A stretch of DNA of 64,000 nucleotides, taken from NCBI GenBank assembly GCA_050008465.1, contig JBEKMO010000005.1:32423-96422 (forward strand), in the 5' to 3' direction. Position numbers and translations under genes: made by a program. The notes beneath the pieces are model-generated. The model was not told the DNA's origin. It saw nothing but the letters and a program-made list of their open reading frames with translations, and ran no database searches. This document shows, one piece after another, positions 61,729 to 64,000 of the stretch (its first letter is position 1; each line of letters begins with the position of its first letter). The DNA is from Fen-330 sp050008465 (GTDB lineage: Bacteria > Acidobacteriota > Terriglobia > Bryobacterales > Bryobacteraceae).

Positions 61729-62280
61729 TCAGGACACTTTTTCGACCAGCAGGACTTTCTCCACCTGGTCGACTTCGCTGAACTTCACTTCGATGATCTC
61801 ACTGTCGGTGGTCTGGACGGTGCGGCCGACAAAGCGCGCCTCGATGGGCAGCTCGCGGTGGCCCCGGTCGATCAGCACCAGAAGTTGCACGCGGGCCGGG
61901 CGCCCGTGATCGAACAGCGCGTCCAGGGACGCCCGGATGGTGCGGCCGGTGTACAGGACGTCGTCCATGAGGATGATGTCCTTGCCGGTAACCGGAAAGG
62001 CGATCTCGGTGGCGTTGAGCACCGGCTGAGTGGCAATGGTGGAGAGGTCGTCGCGGTAGAGGCTGATGTCCAGGAAGCCGACGGGGATGGTGAGATTCTC
62101 CAGGGCCTTGATCTTGGCGGCCAGCCGCTGGGCCATCGGAACGCCCCGGCGGCGGATGCCGATGAAAGCCAGGCGGTCGAGGTCCTCGCACTTCTCCAGG
62201 ACTTCGTGGGCCAGGCGGACCAGCGTTCGGTCGATCTCCGAAGCGCTCATCAACTGCGCTTTCTCGCGGGTTTGGATCAT
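61729..62280 (-). CDS. pyrR: pyrimidine operon regulator/uracil phosphoribosyltransferase PyrR
   Basis: The 183-residue protein starts at the ATG at 62280 (MIQTREKAQLMSASEIDRTLVRLAHEV). It carries the PRPP-binding loop DIILMDDVLYTGRTIRASLDAL, FIGIRRRGVPMAQRL and SLYRDDLS. In Bacillus, PyrR binds UMP and a leader hairpin to attenuate the pyr operon. The open frame upstream of 62280 runs through a palindrome and is not coding. I could not identify a PyrR-binding loop by eye. Confidence 0.93.
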   Translation of the reverse strand: MIQTREKAQLMSASEIDRTLVRLAHEVLEKCEDLDRLAFIGIRRRGVPMAQRLAAKIKALENLTIPVGFLDISLYRDDLSTIATQPVLNATEIAFPVTGKDIILMDDVLYTGRTIRASLDALFDHGRPARVQLLVLIDRGHRELPIEARFVGRTVQTTDSEIIEVKFSEVDQVEKVLLVEKVS

Positions 62281-62337
62281 GGTGGTTTTTATCCGCTCCA
62301 GATTACCACAAGCCCGCCACGCTCGTTGCGCAGTTAC

Positions 62338-62413
62338 CGCCGCTCGCTCACGCTCGCGGTTCGGTGCTGGGGATCGCACAGTAGCACCGAACCGCGAGCG
62401 TGAGCGAGCGGCG
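62338..62413. repeat. 31-bp perfect inverted repeat upstream of pyrR
   Basis: The arms 62338-62368 and 62383-62413 (starting CGCCGCTCGCTCACGCTCGC or its like, ending GGTTCGGTGCT) are perfect complements around a 14-base loop. It lies in the divergent region between pyrR and the secreted-protein gene. It is related to REP-like family 2 but not identical. Confidence 0.9.
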
Positions 62414-62554
62414 AGGATTGGCATGAGTGCGACCGTCATTTGTCGGCGCTTTTCCGCACTCTGTCCGGTTTTTGCCGCGTTCGTCGGGAACCGCGAGCGT
62501 TTCCGGAGGTCCGGCCGCATACTGAGCTTCGAGACAACCACTTAGGAGACTGAA

Positions 62555-63367
62555 ATGCGAACCATTGCGATCATCGGCTTGCTGGCGCTCGTGAGCGCTT
62601 TCGGCCAAACCACGCGTTCCGAAGGGCGCGACTGGACGCTGCCTTCCTCCCTCGCCGTGAAGCAGGACGGGCCGCAGAGCTGGCGCTTCACGTGCGACTA
62701 CTACAACCTCGACACCAAAGGCCATCTGGGGAGCCGCGTGCGATACTCCGCGCTCTACACGCGCGGCCTCCCCAGGGACGCCGTGCGCTGGAGCGATGTT
62801 ACCGTCGCCCAGAACACGGACGGATCCGAGAAGTTCCCCACTCCGCAAAAACGGGAGTTCATGGAAGGTTTCAGTTACGCCCGCAGCAGCGACATGCTCA
62901 AACCCGACTTCTTCCGCGGCTTCCCCCCGATGGCGATGCAGGAGCGCGACCTGGTTTGGGATACCGAGATGATCGAGGGCTTCGGGCAAACGCAGTTCGA
63001 GAATCTGAAGCTGAATACTCCGTACCACGTTCCGGACGTCGCAGACATCGCGCTTGCGGGCATGGGTTCGTTTCACCACAAGGACTTGCAACTGATCTGG
63101 ACCGGCATCTCGAAGCGCAACGGCCAGGAGTGCGCCGTCATCGACTACCGCGCGTTCTTCAACCAGCTCGAGATCTCGAACCCGGCCGTGACCCTGACGG
63201 GGCGGAGCCACTACTGGGGCCAGATCTGGGTGTCGCTCACCACGAAGCGCATCGAGTACGCCACGCTGTACGAGGATGTGCTTGGCGAAATGAAACTCCA
63301 GAGCCAGGAGAAACCGATGACGATCAGCGTCTTTCGCATCGGCACGCTCGAGCCCGCCGGGAAGTAG
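62555..63367 (+). CDS. secreted protein of unknown function
   Basis: The 270-residue protein has a signal peptide (MRTIAIIGLLALVSAFGQ) and no domain I recognise. It is beta-rich, with QSWRFTCDYYNLDTKGHLGSR, a motif-like MLKPDFFRGFPPMAMQERDLVWDTEMIEGFG, and a C-terminal strand region that mentions typical outer-layer patterns (YWGQIWVSLTTKRIEYATL). It is on the plus strand, divergent from the pyr operon, with AGGAG about seven bases before the ATG. It may be lineage-specific. Confidence 0.8.
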   Translation: MRTIAIIGLLALVSAFGQTTRSEGRDWTLPSSLAVKQDGPQSWRFTCDYYNLDTKGHLGSRVRYSALYTRGLPRDAVRWSDVTVAQNTDGSEKFPTPQKREFMEGFSYARSSDMLKPDFFRGFPPMAMQERDLVWDTEMIEGFGQTQFENLKLNTPYHVPDVADIALAGMGSFHHKDLQLIWTGISKRNGQECAVIDYRAFFNQLEISNPAVTLTGRSHYWGQIWVSLTTKRIEYATLYEDVLGEMKLQSQEKPMTISVFRIGTLEPAGK

Positions 63368-63407
63368 GATGTGATATTCTCGGTTCCGCCGAAGCTCACC
63401 TAGACGT

Positions 63408-64000
63408 ATGAGGAAACTGCGATCCAGCGCGGGGCCCGGTTGGCTGAGGAGCCTGCTGAAGGTCCTGCTCGCGCCCGCCGTGGCCTCGCTGCTTGCGGTC
63501 GCCCTGTTCGCCGCCCATTTGCGTGAGATCACGGCGCTCCGGACCTTCGTGATGTCGCTGGCCTACGCGTACTCGATCGGAGTGCCCGCCGGCCTGGTGC
63601 TGCCGGTCGTCATACGCCGTGTGGGCAGGCGCCCCGCCAGGCTGGCTCTGGCCATGGTCGCGGTTATGCTCCCGCTGATCGGGGTCGGATGCCTGGTTGG
63701 GGGCGCCGTACTGGTCACCACCGGCCTCAGCCCCGCAAGCCAATTCTGGTCCCTGTACGCGGAGACGGTGCGCATCGCGGGCACGCTGGGGTTGGTGATC
63801 ACCGCTGTGCTCTACTTCTACGAATCGCTCGCCGCGCAGTTGCAGGAGACGCGGCTGCGGTTGCAGGAGCGGGAGCTCGAGCAGGAGCGCGAGCGCAAGC
63901 TGGCGCTGGAGGCGAGGCTGGCGTCGCTCGAATCGCGCATCCACCCGCATTTTCTCTTCAACACGCTGAATTCGATCAGCGCGCTCATTCCCGTCGATGC
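63408..64000 (+). CDS. LytS/YehU-type sensor histidine kinase (partial)
   Basis: The frame is open from the ATG at 63408 to the right edge; about 197 residues are visible. Four or so membrane helices (LLAPAVASLLAVALFAAHL, MSLAYAYSIGVPAGLVLPVVI, LALAMVAVMLPLIGVGCLVGGAV, TLGLVITAVLYFY) are followed by a charged coiled coil. The phospho-acceptor motif of the PF06580 His_kinase family, ESRIHPHFLFNTLNSISALI, comes just before the edge. Such kinases usually pair with LytTR regulators, which would lie beyond the window. Confidence 0.9.
   Translation, partial: MRKLRSSAGPGWLRSLLKVLLAPAVASLLAVALFAAHLREITALRTFVMSLAYAYSIGVPAGLVLPVVIRRVGRRPARLALAMVAVMLPLIGVGCLVGGAVLVTTGLSPASQFWSLYAETVRIAGTLGLVITAVLYFYESLAAQLQETRLRLQERELEQERERKLALEARLASLESRIHPHFLFNTLNSISALIPVD

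Overview
The window looks like a chromosomal segment of an Acidobacteriota bacterium, most likely order Bryobacterales (Solibacter/Bryobacter relatives). The evidence is high GC, an NHL-repeat protein ending in the 'Solibacter uncharacterized C-terminal domain' (TIGR03437-type) motif, an Oar-like TonB receptor with a carboxypeptidase-regulatory N-terminus, and many short palindromic intergenic repeats. Placement is by recognition of families, not by a search. Almost everything is on the minus strand.

1-14094: secreted NHL-repeat protein (runs off the left edge), a small outer-membrane barrel and an Oar-like receptor, then a histidine kinase/response regulator pair. Next comes a peptide-use operon (POT transporter, M24 peptidase, and a GH31-like protein lacking its catalytic barrel), preceded by a Wzt-type ABC ATPase.

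14156-31271: a complete-looking siphovirus structural cassette in canonical order (small and large terminase, portal, scaffold, P22-like capsid, connector, tail completion, tail tube, chaperones G/GT with an A-AAA-AAC -1 frameshift site, a very short tape measure, two gpM-like proteins, a gpL-gpJ fusion hub, and a TIM-barrel-like tail protein). There is no integrase, repressor, replication or lysis gene. All frames are open, and host-type repeats sit in its gaps. A gene-transfer-agent-like or domesticated prophage is the most interesting reading.

31421-33069: an IS110-family (IS1111-like) element of about 1.59 kb that appears to have inserted into a copy of a 62-bp REP-like palindrome. Three other copies of this palindrome lie in the window. 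The element carries a large palindrome over the transposase stop codon and a long right end that could encode a bridge RNA.

33071-54197: a YfhO-type membrane protein, then a type VI secretion locus (PpkA-like kinase, CsgG-like protein, DUF4123 adaptor, VgrG, PAAR, ClpV, TssG, TssF, TssE, TssA, TagJ, Hcp, TssC, TssB, and TssK divergently). The membrane-complex genes tssJ, tssL and tssM are not in the window.

54232-64000: a YHS-type copper P-ATPase, a UPF0182 membrane protein, the pyrimidine operon pyrR-pyrB-pyrC, a secreted protein of unknown function and the start of a LytS-type histidine kinase. No tRNA, rRNA or CRISPR array was recognised.
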